Part shown: piece after piece, positions 1 through 9,289 of the stretch
Layout: the number at the start of each line of letters is the position of its first letter
How positions within the stretch are numbered: the stretch's first letter is position 1
Assembly (NCBI GenBank): GCA_017882855.1
Contig: JADGOR010000002.1
Coordinates: 1-64,000 of the forward strand
DNA: 64,000 nt
Source of the DNA: Cellulomonas sp.
GTDB taxonomy: Bacteria > Actinomycetota > Actinomycetes > Actinomycetales > Cellulomonadaceae
Reading direction: 5' to 3'
Translations under genes and position numbers: made by a program
The notes under the pieces: generated by a model
Database searches by the model: none
What the model was told of the DNA's origin: nothing
What the model saw: the letters and a program-made list of their open reading frames with translations, nothing else

Positions 1-152
1 GCGAGGCTGGAGAGGGCGGGCGCGTGCTGGCGGGCGTGGTGAGCGCAGAACAGGAGCTCGCCGGTGGCCAGGACCACTCGGACGTACGCCTGAGCGCCGC
101 AGCGGTCGCAGCGGTCCGCTGCAGTCAGGGGCTGGGTCGTTGTCGCGTTCAC
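1..152 (-). CDS. DUF7455 small zinc-ribbon-like protein (C-terminus off window)
   Basis: This is the N-terminal part of a small protein read leftward off the window edge; 50 codons are visible. It starts at a GTG and contains the motif TAADRCDRCGAQAYVRV, followed by a Cys-x-x-His pair (FCAHH). This matches the short actinobacterial DUF7455 proteins of about 60-70 residues, which look like one zinc ribbon (CxxC plus CxxH). Function is unknown. In actinobacteria it often sits next to the second topoisomerase B gene, as here, which supports the call. The upstream ATG at 158-160 runs into a stop after three codons, so GTG is the only sensible start. Confidence 0.85.
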   Translation of the reverse strand, partial: MNATTTQPLTAADRCDRCGAQAYVRVVLATGELLFCAHHARQHAPALSSL

Positions 153-316
153 GTATCCATGTAATCACCCGAACGGGGGTGCCTACGACCATTCGTGGCT
201 CGGTTCGCTATCCGCGAAGCGAATCTCACCCGGTGAGCGGCAGCGACGGCGCGTGGGCGCGAGGCCGAGCGTCGTCGGCCACGGCATGGCACCGCGGCTT
301 CGTCGCACTCAGCGAT

Positions 317-322
317 TAGTGT
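317..322 (+). promoter_or_regulatory. -10 element (TAGTGT) for leaderless parE-like gene
   Basis: TAGTGT fits the actinobacterial TANNNT -10 consensus and ends 7 bases before the GTG start of the topoisomerase gene. Transcription would begin at or next to the start codon. No convincing -35 box and no Shine-Dalgarno sequence are visible. Confidence 0.5.
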
Positions 323-329
323 CAGGCGG

Positions 330-2459
330 GTGTCCAGCACAGCGCCGGCGTCCGACTACATGGCCCGCCATCTCTCCGTCCTCGAGGGTCTCGAAGCCGT
401 CCGAAAGCGGCCGGGCATGTACATCGGTTCGACCGACGAGCGCGGCCTCATGCACTGCATGTGGGAGATCATCGACAACGCCGTCGACGAGGCCCTCGCG
501 GGTCACTGCGATCACATCGAGGTCATCCTGCATGAGGACTCGTCCGTCGAGGTGCGCGACAACGGGCGCGGCATCCCGGTCGACATCGAGCCCAAGACCG
601 GGCTGACCGGCGTCGAGGTCGTGCTCACCAAGTTGCACGCGGGTGGGAAGTTCGGTGGGGGCTCGTACGCGGCGTCGGGTGGTTTGCACGGCGTCGGCGC
701 CAGCGTCGTGAACGCGCTCTCCGCGCGGCTCGACGTCGAGGTCGACCGCGGCGGGGCGACCTATCGGATGAGCTTCCACCGCGGCGAGCCGGGCAACTTC
801 GCGGACGGCCGGGGCGGGCCCGGTCCCGACGCGACGTTCACGCCGTTCGTGAGCGCCTCGGAGCTTGCGATCGTCGGCAAGGTGCCGCGGGCTCGAACCG
901 GGACCCGGGTGCGCTACTGGGTGGACCGGCAGGTCTTCCCCAAGAACGTCGAGTTCGTCTACGAGGAGCTCGTCACCCGGGTCCGGCAGACGAGTTTCCT
1001 CGTCCCGGGACTCGCCATCGTGGTGCGCGACGAGCGCCGCAAGCCCGGCACGCCCGGTGCGCTGGCGGCGCACGTCGAGGAGTTCCGCCACCTGGGTGGG
1101 ACCGTCGACTTCGTGAACTTCTTGGCTACGGACCCGCCGGTGACGGACACCTGGCGGTTCGCGGGCTCCGGCTCGTTCACCGAGACCGTTCCGGTGCTCG
1201 ACGAGCGCGGCCACATGTCTCCCCAGGAGGTCGATCGGAACTGCGAGGTTGACATCGCGCTGCGCTGGGGGACCGGCTATGACACGAACGTGCGCACCTT
1301 CGTCAACATCATCGCGACCCACAAGGGTGGCAGTCACCTGGCAGGTTTCGACCAGGGGATGCTTCGGACCGTGCGGAAGGCCGTCGAGACGAACGCGCGG
1401 CGGCTCAAGATCTCGATGAAGGACGGTGCCGAACGGATCGAGAAGGAGGACATCATGGCCGGCCTCACGGCGGTCGTGACGGTCCGACTGGCCGAACCGC
1501 AGTTCGAGGGGCAGACGAAGGAGGTCCTCGGGACGGCGGCAGTGCGCGGCATCGTCGCAAAGGTGGTCGACACCGAGCTCGGCGCGATGCTCACGTCGTC
1601 CAAGCGAGACGCCAAGACCCAATCAACCCTGCTGTTGGACAAGGTCGTCTCGGAGATGCGGGCGCGCCTCAGCGCGCGCAAGCAGAAGGAGATCTCCCGG
1701 CGCAAGAATGCCCTCGAGACCTCGTCGCTGCCGGCGAAGCTGGCGGACTGCCGGACCGATGTGGTCGAGCGCAGCGAGCTGTTCATCGTCGAGGGTGACA
1801 GCGCCCTGGGGACCGCCAAGCTCGCGCGCAGCTCGGACTTCCAGGCCCTGTTGCCGATCCGCGGCAAGATCCTGAACGTCCAGAAGGCCTCGATCACGGA
1901 CATGCTCAAGAACGCCGAGTGCGCCGCGATCATCCAGGTGATCGGCGCCGGCTCGGGCCGGACGTTCGACCTCGAGGCGGCGCGGTACGGCAAAGTCGTG
2001 CTGATGACCGACGCCGACGTCGACGGCGCGCACATCCGCACCCTGCTGCTCACGCTCTTCTTCCGGTACATGCGCCCGCTCGTCGAGGACGGGCGGGTGT
2101 ACGCCGCCGTGCCCCCGCTGCACCGGGTCGAGCTGATCGGTGCGGCGCGAGCCAAGAACGAGTACGTCTACACCTACTCGGAGGCCGAGCTGGCTGCCCT
2201 GCTCGCCAAGCTCAACCGGGCCGGCCGCCGCTTCAAGGACGACATCCAGCGCTACAAGGGCCTTGGCGAGATGGATGCCGACCAGCTCGCGGAGACCACG
2301 ATGGATCCGCGACACCGCACCCTGCGCCGAGTCACGCTCGCCGATGCGGCGTCGGCCGAGTTCGTGTTCGAGCTGCTGATGGGCACGGACGTGGGACCGC
2401 GGCGCGACTTCATCATCGCGGGCGCGCAGAAGCTGGACCGCAACCGGATCGACGCTTGA
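330..2459 (+). CDS. Type IIA DNA topoisomerase subunit B (ParE/GyrB-like)
   Basis: The ATPase subunit of a second gyrase/topoisomerase IV, 709 residues. The GHKL ATPase domain lies at the N-terminus (IIDNAVDEALAGH, then DNGRGIPVD and GGLHGVGASVVNALS). The transducer domain follows. The TOPRIM metal-binding parts are EGDSALG (about 488) and DADVDGAHI (about 561). The C-terminus ends in the usual RRDFI segment. The partner subunit is encoded about 7 kb away on the other strand (9508-11946). Streptomyces has the same gyrB2/parC arrangement next to DUF7455, so this is probably the paralogue and not the gyrB beside dnaN. The chosen GTG lies just downstream of a -10 element; the in-frame ATG 10 codons later is an alternative. 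Confidence 0.93.
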   Translation: MSSTAPASDYMARHLSVLEGLEAVRKRPGMYIGSTDERGLMHCMWEIIDNAVDEALAGHCDHIEVILHEDSSVEVRDNGRGIPVDIEPKTGLTGVEVVLTKLHAGGKFGGGSYAASGGLHGVGASVVNALSARLDVEVDRGGATYRMSFHRGEPGNFADGRGGPGPDATFTPFVSASELAIVGKVPRARTGTRVRYWVDRQVFPKNVEFVYEELVTRVRQTSFLVPGLAIVVRDERRKPGTPGALAAHVEEFRHLGGTVDFVNFLATDPPVTDTWRFAGSGSFTETVPVLDERGHMSPQEVDRNCEVDIALRWGTGYDTNVRTFVNIIATHKGGSHLAGFDQGMLRTVRKAVETNARRLKISMKDGAERIEKEDIMAGLTAVVTVRLAEPQFEGQTKEVLGTAAVRGIVAKVVDTELGAMLTSSKRDAKTQSTLLLDKVVSEMRARLSARKQKEISRRKNALETSSLPAKLADCRTDVVERSELFIVEGDSALGTAKLARSSDFQALLPIRGKILNVQKASITDMLKNAECAAIIQVIGAGSGRTFDLEAARYGKVVLMTDADVDGAHIRTLLLTLFFRYMRPLVEDGRVYAAVPPLHRVELIGAARAKNEYVYTYSEAELAALLAKLNRAGRRFKDDIQRYKGLGEMDADQLAETTMDPRHRTLRRVTLADAASAEFVFELLMGTDVGPRRDFIIAGAQKLDRNRIDA

Positions 2460-2511
2460 CCCGCGCCAATTGCTGTTGCGCGCCGCCGGGCGCCCCGGTC
2501 ATCGTGGGCGG

Positions 2512-3543
2512 GTGAATCTGGACGCCACGGCCCCGATCGCCGTTCGCGCCGCGGCGCCGGCCGAACTCATCGGGCCCGATGTGGCGCTCGGCCTGACCTG
2601 GCTCCCGCTGTCGCCAGACGACGCGCCGGAGCTCGCCGAGCTCGTCGGCGCGATCGAGGAGGCGGACCGGCACCCGTTCCGTACCTCACCGCAGGAGGTC
2701 GCGGACTGGTTCGTCGGTGCTTGGCGGGACAACCAACGGGACACCCTTGCGGGCCGCGACCCGGACGGCGCGCTCCGCGCTTATGCGCAGGTCACGGTTG
2801 CTCCCGGTGCCGAGCGAGTGGTGCGCGCCTTCCTTTCCGGCGGGGTGCACCCCGGCTGGCGGGGCCGCGGAGTGGGCCGCGCGCTGATCACCTGGATGGA
2901 GGGTCGGGGTCGTCAGCTGCTCGCGGCATCGGGGAGGGACCTGCCGGCCCGGATCGGGGCCTATCTCGACCGGACGGACGACAAGCCGTTGGCGCTCTAC
3001 GGTTCGGCCGGGTTCACGCCGGTCCGTCACTACGCCGACATGCGCCGGTCCCTCGCTCTGCCGCTGCCGGCTGGAAGGATCCCGGCGGGGATCCGGATCG
3101 TCCCGTGGTCGCCGGTTCTGGACGAGCGGGTCCGGCTCGCCCACAACGAGACGTTCGCCGATCACTGGGGGAGTGAACCGCGAACGGTTGAGGTCTGGTC
3201 GCAGCGCGAGAGCACGTTCGCCCCGCAGTGGAGTCGCGTGGCGCTCGACGAGGCGAGAGGTGAGGTCGCCGGGTACCTGCTGTCGGCCCGCTACGAGCAC
3301 GACTGGCGGGTCGTGGGCCACTCCGCCGGGTACATCGACCTGCTCGGCGTGCGTCGGCCCTGGCGCGGTCGCGGTCTGGCGGTGTCCCTGATGGCGAGCG
3401 CGATGGCCGCGTACCGCGCCGATGGGATCGAGTACGCCGAGATCAGTGTGGACACCGAGAACCTGTCCGGTGCGCATCTCCTCTACGAGCGGCTCGGCTT
3501 CGAGGTGTTCCACGGCGCGGTGCTGATGACGATCGAGCTCTGA
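2512..3543 (+). CDS. Tandem GNAT-domain acetyltransferase
   Basis: A protein of 343 residues with two GNAT folds. Each half carries a pyrophosphate-binding signature: GWRGRGVGRAL in the first and WRGRGLAVSLM in the second. The second half ends with the typical LYERLGFE segment. Tandem GNATs of this shape include mycothiol synthase and many uncharacterised acetyl-CoA enzymes. The substrate cannot be told from sequence and the MshD identity is not supported by context. The longer reading frame from 2470 would add 14 low-complexity residues; the GTG at 2512 begins the plausible protein. Confidence 0.8.
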   Translation: MNLDATAPIAVRAAAPAELIGPDVALGLTWLPLSPDDAPELAELVGAIEEADRHPFRTSPQEVADWFVGAWRDNQRDTLAGRDPDGALRAYAQVTVAPGAERVVRAFLSGGVHPGWRGRGVGRALITWMEGRGRQLLAASGRDLPARIGAYLDRTDDKPLALYGSAGFTPVRHYADMRRSLALPLPAGRIPAGIRIVPWSPVLDERVRLAHNETFADHWGSEPRTVEVWSQRESTFAPQWSRVALDEARGEVAGYLLSARYEHDWRVVGHSAGYIDLLGVRRPWRGRGLAVSLMASAMAAYRADGIEYAEISVDTENLSGAHLLYERLGFEVFHGAVLMTIEL

Positions 3544-3550
3544 GCGTCGC

Positions 3551-3590
3551 GGCTCGGTGCGTCGCGTCGCGGCTCGGTGCGGCTCGGTGC
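3551..3590. repeat. Three copies of a 10-bp direct repeat
   Basis: GGCTCGGTGC occurs at 3551-3560, 3571-3580 and 3581-3590, in the gap between two convergent genes. A larger unit (GCGTCGCGGCTCGGT) is also partly duplicated. It looks like slippage in noncoding DNA. Confidence 0.7.
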
Positions 3591-3630
3591 GGGGCGGGTC
3601 GCGGCGCAGCGAGGCGTGGGCGGAAACTGC

Positions 3631-5439
3631 TCAGAACCCGCCGCCCATGCGTGATGCGAGCAGCTGCGCCCGCGCCTTTCGCCGAACCGCTTGTTCGGCC
3701 GGGTCAGGCACCGGGACCGCCGCGAGGAGAGCACGGGTGTACGGGTGCTGCGGATGTCCCAGGACCTCGGCGGTGGTTCCCACCTCGACGAGCTTGCCGT
3801 CGCACATGACGGCGACGTCGTGCGCCACCAGGTCCACGACCGCCAGGTCGTGGCTGATGAAGAGGCAGGCGAAGCCCATCTCCTGCTGCAGGTCCCGGAA
3901 GAGGTCGAGGACGGTCGCCTGGACGGAGACGTCCAGGGCACTCGTCGGCTCGTCGGCCACCAGCAGATCGGGGCCGAGCACGAGCGCCCGGGCGAGGCTG
4001 ACTCGCTGGCGCTGACCGCCGGAGAGCTCGTGCGGGTAGCGGGCCGCGTAGGTGGCAGGCAGCTCGACCGCGTCGAGCAGCTCGATGACACGCGCTCGGC
4101 GCGACGCGTCCGACCCGATCTTGTGGACCAGTAGCGGCTCGCTGATGCACGATGCGACGCTCGCGCGGGGGTTCAGCGAGGACGCCGGGTCCTGGAAGAC
4201 GAAGCCGAAGCGGCGCCGCAGGTCGCGCATGGTGCCGGCAGATGCGTGCGCCAGGTCCGTGCCGAACACCTCGATCCGCCCCTGCGTGGCCGGGACGAGC
4301 CCGACGGCGCACCGGCCGACGGTCGTCTTCCCCGACCCGGACTCGCCCACCAGCCCAAGGACGCTGCCGGCCGCGATCGAGAAGGACACGTCGTCGACGG
4401 CGCGCACGTTCGGGCTGCCGAGATGGCCGGGGAAGTCGACGACAAGGTTCTGCACACCCAACGCGGGCCCAGCTGCAGAGGGTGCCGCGGCGGGGTTGCT
4501 CGCCGCGACGAGGGGGCCGGTCCGCGCGCGATCGTGGACCTCAGCCGACGGCGTTGCGGCGCCCGCCACGGTTGCAGCGCCCGCCACGGTTGCAGCGCCG
4601 TCGACGTCGGCGCTCCGCCCTTGACCGAGGTGCGGCACCGCGGCGAGCAAGCGACGGGTGTACGGGTGGACGGGCGCCGCGAACAGCTGCGCCACCGGCG
4701 CCTGCTCGACGACCCGGCCCTGGTACATCACCACCACGCGATCGGCGAGATCCGCTACCACGCCCATGTTGTGCGTGATCAGGACGATTGCCGTGCCGAG
4801 CCGGTCGCGTAGGTCCCGGAGCAGGTCGAGGATGGCGGCCTGCACGGTGACGTCGAGCGCGGTCGTCGGCTCGTCCGCCACGATGATCTCGGGGTCGCAC
4901 GCGATCGCGATCGCGATCATGACCCGCTGCTTCTGGCCGCCGGACAGCTGGTGCGGGTACGACCTGACCCGCTTCGCGGCGTCGGGGATCCCGACGAGCT
5001 CGAGCAGCTCGACGGCCCGAGCCTTCGCCGCGCGGCGAGAGATCTTCGCGTGCGCGTGCAGCGCCTCGCACACCTGCCAACCGACCGTCCGCACCGGGTC
5101 CAGCGAGGTCGCCGGCTCCTGGAAGATCATCGCGATCCGGCGGCCGCGGATCTGGCGCATCGCCTCACCGCGGAGCGAGGTGAGCTCCTCGCCGTCGAGA
5201 GTGGCAGACCCGGTCACGGTCGCAGTGCTCGGCAACAGGCCGAGCAACGCGCGCAACGTCACGGTCTTCCCGGAACCGGACTCGCCGACCACCGCCACGA
5301 TCTCGCCTGGGCGGACCTCGAAGCCCGCTTCCCGCACTGCCCGGACGGCCCCGGCGTCGGAGGCGAAGGACACGCTCAACCGGGCAAGGCGAAGCACGCG
5401 CTCCGCCTTGCCCGGCCCGGCGAGGGCGTCGGCGCTCAT
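3631..5439 (-). CDS. Fused oligopeptide/dipeptide ABC transporter ATPase (DppD-DppF type)
   Basis: A 602-residue protein with two complete ABC ATPase domains, equal to DppD and DppF joined in one chain. Domain 1 has Walker A GESGSGKT (52-59), signature LSGGQKQR (about 165) and Walker B IIVADEP (about 185-191). Domain 2 has GESGSGKT (365-372), LSGGQRQR and LLVADEP. The HPYTRRLLAAVP segment is typical of oligopeptide importer ATPases. The linker (about 280-325) is rich in Ala and contains a tandem repeat. Its ATG overlaps the stop of the upstream permease gene by 4 bases, so it is the last gene of a four-gene importer operon. It powers uptake of peptides, or possibly nickel or another small ligand. 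Confidence 0.93.
   Translation of the reverse strand: MSADALAGPGKAERVLRLARLSVSFASDAGAVRAVREAGFEVRPGEIVAVVGESGSGKTVTLRALLGLLPSTATVTGSATLDGEELTSLRGEAMRQIRGRRIAMIFQEPATSLDPVRTVGWQVCEALHAHAKISRRAAKARAVELLELVGIPDAAKRVRSYPHQLSGGQKQRVMIAIAIACDPEIIVADEPTTALDVTVQAAILDLLRDLRDRLGTAIVLITHNMGVVADLADRVVVMYQGRVVEQAPVAQLFAAPVHPYTRRLLAAVPHLGQGRSADVDGAATVAGAATVAGAATPSAEVHDRARTGPLVAASNPAAAPSAAGPALGVQNLVVDFPGHLGSPNVRAVDDVSFSIAAGSVLGLVGESGSGKTTVGRCAVGLVPATQGRIEVFGTDLAHASAGTMRDLRRRFGFVFQDPASSLNPRASVASCISEPLLVHKIGSDASRRARVIELLDAVELPATYAARYPHELSGGQRQRVSLARALVLGPDLLVADEPTSALDVSVQATVLDLFRDLQQEMGFACLFISHDLAVVDLVAHDVAVMCDGKLVEVGTTAEVLGHPQHPYTRALLAAVPVPDPAEQAVRRKARAQLLASRMGGGF
4553..4600 (-). repeat. 18-bp tandem repeat in the ATPase linker
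   Basis: Units start at 4553, 4571 and 4589 (the last one partial) with one mismatch. They encode repeated ATVAGA in the linker between the two ATPase domains. The unit is a multiple of three, so copy number can change without a frameshift. Confidence 0.75.
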
Positions 5440-6554
5440 GCCGGCTCCTCCGCCGCGCCCGGACCCGCGTCGCCGGGGTCGAGACCGTCGCCGTCGGGGC
5501 CGAGAGGTTTGCCGTCGGCGCCGAGACCGGCGACCTCTGGGTCGAGAAGACTGCCGTCCGGGTCCAGGCCGGCGACCTCGGCCTCGTCCGCCGTGGTCGC
5601 CCCGCCGCCACGCGTGCGAAGCAGCGGGTTGAGTACGTCGTTGAGGCTCTCGCCGACGAGGGTCACACCCAGGACCACCAGGACGATGGCGAGACCGGGG
5701 AACATCCCGGTCCACCAGATCCCGTTGGTCGCATCGGAGAGCGCCTTCTTGAGGTCGTACCCCCATTCCGCCGCGGCCGAGGGCTCGATGCCGAAGCCGA
5801 GGAATCCGAGTCCCGCAAGGGTCAGGATCGCCTCCGAGGCGTTCAGGGTGGCGAGCACCGGGATGGTCTGTGAGACGTTCGGGAGAACGTGCTTGAACAT
5901 GATCCGGGTCGGTGTCGCCCCCGTGATCCGGGCAGAGTCGACGTATGGCTCGTGGCGCACCGCCACGGCGGCGTTCCGGACTACGCGGAAGTACTGCGGA
6001 ACGAACACCACGGTGATCGAGATCGCCGCTGCCAGGATGCCGCCGAGCGGCGTCGACCGTCCGCCGGTGATCATGATCGACACGACGATCGCGAGCAAGA
6101 GCGACGGGAACGCGTACAACGCATCCGTGATGAGCACCAGGACCCGGTCGAGCCGGCCGCCGATGTAGCCCGAGACGAGGCCGAGCGGGACACCGACCAG
6201 GAGCGAGAGGGCGACGGCCAGGACGATGACCTCGAGCGCGGTCCGCGCGCCGAACATGACCCGCGCGAGAACGTCCTGGCCACCGACGGTCGTGCCGAAC
6301 CAGTGCGCCGCCGAGGGTGCCTGCTGGGTGCCGAAGATCACGCCGTGGGCGCGGTCGTCGTTGAAGCCGTACGGCGCGATCAGCGGGGCGAGCACCGCGA
6401 CCAGGACGAAGACCATGATCATGAACAGGCCGACGATCAGGATGCCGCGCTGCAGACCATGGGTCTGGCGGAGCACGGCGGTACCCGGGATGCCCCGCCG
6501 GCGCGGTGGGGGCGCCTCGAGGCCGGTGGTCTCGGCCGAGATGACGGCGGACAT
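5436..6554 (-). CDS. Oligopeptide ABC transporter permease (DppC type)
   Basis: An inner-membrane permease of 372 residues with about six membrane spans. It has an N-terminal cytoplasmic segment, a first span around residues 38-60, and the binding-protein-dependent transport core with the EAA-type loop (ARITGATPTRIMFKHVLPN). It pairs with the DppB-type permease, whose stop it overlaps. The C-terminal tail of about 50 residues is unusual: acidic, Gly/Pro/Asp-rich and made of degenerate copies of a unit like EVAGLDPDG. Such a tail is not needed for the permease fold and may be disordered. Confidence 0.92.
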   Translation of the reverse strand: MSAVISAETTGLEAPPPRRRGIPGTAVLRQTHGLQRGILIVGLFMIMVFVLVAVLAPLIAPYGFNDDRAHGVIFGTQQAPSAAHWFGTTVGGQDVLARVMFGARTALEVIVLAVALSLLVGVPLGLVSGYIGGRLDRVLVLITDALYAFPSLLLAIVVSIMITGGRSTPLGGILAAAISITVVFVPQYFRVVRNAAVAVRHEPYVDSARITGATPTRIMFKHVLPNVSQTIPVLATLNASEAILTLAGLGFLGFGIEPSAAAEWGYDLKKALSDATNGIWWTGMFPGLAIVLVVLGVTLVGESLNDVLNPLLRTRGGGATTADEAEVAGLDPDGSLLDPEVAGLGADGKPLGPDGDGLDPGDAGPGAAEEPA

Positions 6555-7597
6555 CAGTACCTCACCCTCGGGTCGACGAGCGCGTTGATGATGTCGATCA
6601 GAAAGCTCGTGACCGCCACCACGACGGCGATCGCCGTGACGATGCCCTGGACGGCGACGAAGTCACGGGCCAGAAGGTAGTGCGTGAGCATGTAACCGAG
6701 GCCCTGCCACTCGAAGGTCGTCTCGGTGAGGATGGCGCCGCCGAGCATCATCGCGATCTGCATCCCCATCACCGTGACGATCGGAACCAGCGCATTGCGG
6801 AAGGCGTGCTTGCGCACGACCTTCGCCTCGGACACGCCGCGGGCCCGGGCGGCCATGACGTAGTCGGCGCGCATCGTCTCGAGCAGGTTGATCCGGATCA
6901 GCCGGATGAAGACGCCGGCCGTCAGCAGGCCGAGCGCCAGGGCGGGCATGATCGCGTGACGCAGGACGTCGACGATGTTTCCGGTGTCGCCGTACAGGAT
7001 GGCGTCGACGATCATTATGTTGGTTCTGGGGGTGACGTTCTGAAGCTCGAGGGCGACCGCGGGAGCGGCCCGGCCCGACGCCGGCAGCCAGCCGAGCGTC
7101 GACGAGAACAGCAGCTTCAGCAGCAGACCGAGGAAGAACACCGGCGCGGCGTAGACGAGGATCGCGAACACCCGGATGCTCACGTCACCGAGCCGGTCGC
7201 GGTGGCGGGCCGCAAGCCGCCCGAGCGGGACGCCGACAGCGAACGCCACGATCAGCGCCCAGACGGTCAGCTCGAGGGTCGCAGCGCCGTTCGTGACCAG
7301 CACCTCGCTGATCTGTCGGCGGTCCGTCAGGGCGGTGCCGAAGTCACCGTGCAGGAGTCGGCCGAGGTACTCGAGGTACTGGTTGAGGATGGGCCGGTCG
7401 AAGCCCGCGGCGGCACGACGAGCTGCGAGCTGGTCAGGAGACAACCGACCACCGAGCGCGGCCGTGATCGGGTCGCCGACGACCCGCATGAAGAAGAAGA
7501 CAACCGTGACGAGGATGAGGACCGTCGGGATGATCAGTGCAAGGCGCACCGCGAGGTATCGCAGCAACGGGCTGCGCGGCAGGATCCGGACGGCCAT
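6554..7597 (-). CDS. Oligopeptide ABC transporter permease (DppB type)
   Basis: A 347-residue permease with an N-terminal span (LALIIPTVLILVTVVFFFM) followed by the large periplasmic loop usual for DppB/OppB. A GDFGTAL motif comes next, then five more spans with the EAA-type loop (AARARGVSEAKVVRKHAFRN). It forms the transport channel with the DppC-type partner encoded immediately downstream. Its gene is separated from the upstream binding-protein gene by a strong hairpin, which probably lowers permease expression relative to the binding protein. Confidence 0.93.
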   Translation of the reverse strand: MAVRILPRSPLLRYLAVRLALIIPTVLILVTVVFFFMRVVGDPITAALGGRLSPDQLAARRAAAGFDRPILNQYLEYLGRLLHGDFGTALTDRRQISEVLVTNGAATLELTVWALIVAFAVGVPLGRLAARHRDRLGDVSIRVFAILVYAAPVFFLGLLLKLLFSSTLGWLPASGRAAPAVALELQNVTPRTNIMIVDAILYGDTGNIVDVLRHAIMPALALGLLTAGVFIRLIRINLLETMRADYVMAARARGVSEAKVVRKHAFRNALVPIVTVMGMQIAMMLGGAILTETTFEWQGLGYMLTHYLLARDFVAVQGIVTAIAVVVAVTSFLIDIINALVDPRVRY

Positions 7598-7633
7598 GAC
7601 TTCCGTTCATTCCTAGGGGGTACGTACCGATCA

Positions 7634-7673
7634 TGCCGTTGGGGGGCCACCTCCCGGTGACCCCCCAACGGCA
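7634..7673 (-). terminator. Perfect 13-bp hairpin between binding-protein and permease genes
   Basis: The arms TGCCGTTGGGGGG (7634-7646) and CCCCCCAACGGCA (7661-7673) pair perfectly around a 14-base loop. There is no U tract. It lies 6 bases past the binding-protein stop and 37 bases before the permease start. This position suits partial termination or 3'-end stabilisation of the binding-protein mRNA. Confidence 0.7.
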
Positions 7674-7678
7674 CCGCG

Positions 7679-9289
7679 TCAGCCCTTGCTCAGCACCGAG
7701 TACCGGAACTGGAAGGACGCGTTGAGCGTCTTCTCCACGCCCGAGACGGCGTCGACCGCGACCGCCACCTGCGCCCCTTGGAGGAGCGGCACAGTTGGTA
7801 TGTACTTCGACGCGAGCTCGGTCTGGATCTTCTCGATCGTGGCGGCCCGGGTGGTCGGGTTACCGTCGGTGCGCTCGGACTCGAGCATTGCGCTGATGTC
7901 GGCGTTCTCGAAGTGGCTGTTCAGGAAGTTGCCCTTGTCGAAGAACGGCGTCAGGTAGTTGTCGGCGTCGGAGAAGTCCGGGAACCAACCGAGCTGGTAG
8001 GCCGGGTAGGCGTCCGCGCTGCGCTCCTTGGCGTAGGTGACCCACTCGGTCGCCTGCAGCTCGATCTTGAACAGCCCGCTCGCCTCGAGCTGGCGCTTGA
8101 TGGCGTTGTACTCCTGGTCCGAGGACGAGCCGTAGTGGTCCGGGTTGTACTGCAGGTGCAGCGTCACCGGGGTGCTCACGCCGGCGTCGGACAGCGCCTT
8201 GGTGGCCGCGGCCAGGTCCGGCTTGGTGCCGTACAGGTCCGAGAACGGCTTGGCCGCACCCGGCAGGCCCTCGGGGACGTACGAGTACAACGGCGTGTAG
8301 GTGCCCTTGTAGACCTGCGTGGAGAGCTCCGAACGGTCGACGAGCAGCGCGAAGGCCTTGCGGATCGCGAGCTTCTGGTCCGCGTTGTCGCCCGGCATCG
8401 TGTTCAGGTTGAAGACGACGTAGCGGATCTCACCGCCAGGACCCGTGATGACCTTGACGCCCTTGGTCGTGCCAAGGCTCTCGATGTCGGTCGGGCTCAG
8501 GCTGCGAGTTGCGACGTCGATCGCGGCGCTCGCGATGTCGAGCTTGAGGTTGTTCGAGTCGGCGTAGTACTTCAGCGTCACGCCGGCGTTCTGCACCGAA
8601 CCCTGGACGCCCTGGTAGCCGGCGTACGGCTTGAACTCGACCAGCGTGTTCTTGGTGTAGCTCGCGATCGTGTACGGCCCGGAGGTCGCCTTGGCCGTGA
8701 CGATCGCGTTGTCGTCCAGCAGCTTGTCGGCCGGGAACGATGCCTCGTCGACGATCGGCCCGACGGGCGACGCGAGCACCTGCGGGAACGTCTGGTCGTT
8801 CGGAGCCTTCAACGTGAACGCGACCGTCGTCGGGTCCACGACCGCGACCGAGGCCAGGTTGCCGAGCAACGAGGCGGGTCCGTTCGGGTCGTTGATCTTG
8901 AGCTGGCGGTCGAAGCTGTACTTCACGCTCGTGGCAGTCAGCGGGTTGCCGTTCGCGAACTTCAGGCCGTCCTTGAGGATGCAGGTGTAGACGGCGCCAC
9001 TCGTGAACGAGCAGCTCTTGGCGGCATCTGGCGCGAGGACCGCGCCACCGGGTGCGAAGGACATCAGGAACGAGAAGACCTGGGTCTGGACGTGGAACGA
9101 GCCATTGTCGTAGGAGCCGGCGGGGTCGAGCGTCGTGACCTTGTCGGTGGTGCCGACGATGATGCTGCTGCCGCCGCTCTTCGATGCGGCGGGTGTGTTG
9201 GTGCGGCCGGATCCGCAGGCGGTCAGCGTCAACGCCGTGACGGCGATGGCGGCGACTGCGAGCCCGAGGCGTGTGGTTCGAGTCTTCAC
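7679..9289 (-). CDS. Peptide ABC transporter substrate-binding lipoprotein
   Basis: A 536-residue extracellular solute-binding protein of the SBP_bac_5 (DppA/OppA) family. It starts KTRTTRLGLAVAAIAV and has a lipobox ending LTAC, so it should be cleaved and lipidated at that Cys and anchored outside the membrane. Family features follow: TTLDPAGSYDN near the N-terminus, then a long bilobed domain with YSFDRQLK and AIRKAFALLVDR. The GTG start at 9289 is supported by an AGAAGGG ribosome-binding site; the reading frame upstream has no coding character. It captures the ligand for the two permeases and fused ATPase downstream. Confidence 0.92.
   Translation of the reverse strand: MKTRTTRLGLAVAAIAVTALTLTACGSGRTNTPAASKSGGSSIIVGTTDKVTTLDPAGSYDNGSFHVQTQVFSFLMSFAPGGAVLAPDAAKSCSFTSGAVYTCILKDGLKFANGNPLTATSVKYSFDRQLKINDPNGPASLLGNLASVAVVDPTTVAFTLKAPNDQTFPQVLASPVGPIVDEASFPADKLLDDNAIVTAKATSGPYTIASYTKNTLVEFKPYAGYQGVQGSVQNAGVTLKYYADSNNLKLDIASAAIDVATRSLSPTDIESLGTTKGVKVITGPGGEIRYVVFNLNTMPGDNADQKLAIRKAFALLVDRSELSTQVYKGTYTPLYSYVPEGLPGAAKPFSDLYGTKPDLAAATKALSDAGVSTPVTLHLQYNPDHYGSSSDQEYNAIKRQLEASGLFKIELQATEWVTYAKERSADAYPAYQLGWFPDFSDADNYLTPFFDKGNFLNSHFENADISAMLESERTDGNPTTRAATIEKIQTELASKYIPTVPLLQGAQVAVAVDAVSGVEKTLNASFQFRYSVLSKG

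Noticed and set aside
309-1622. A 437-codon open frame antisense to the parE-like gene
   Set aside because: It is a GC-rich shadow frame: Arg/His/Pro-rich, with no ribosome-binding site or family motif, fully opposite a clear gene. Many similar long frames in this window were discarded for the same reason.
2470-2511. Start of the GNAT protein at the frame's first start codon
   Set aside because: The added 14 residues are Arg/Gly-rich and lie immediately after the parE stop. The GTG at 2512 begins the plausible protein.
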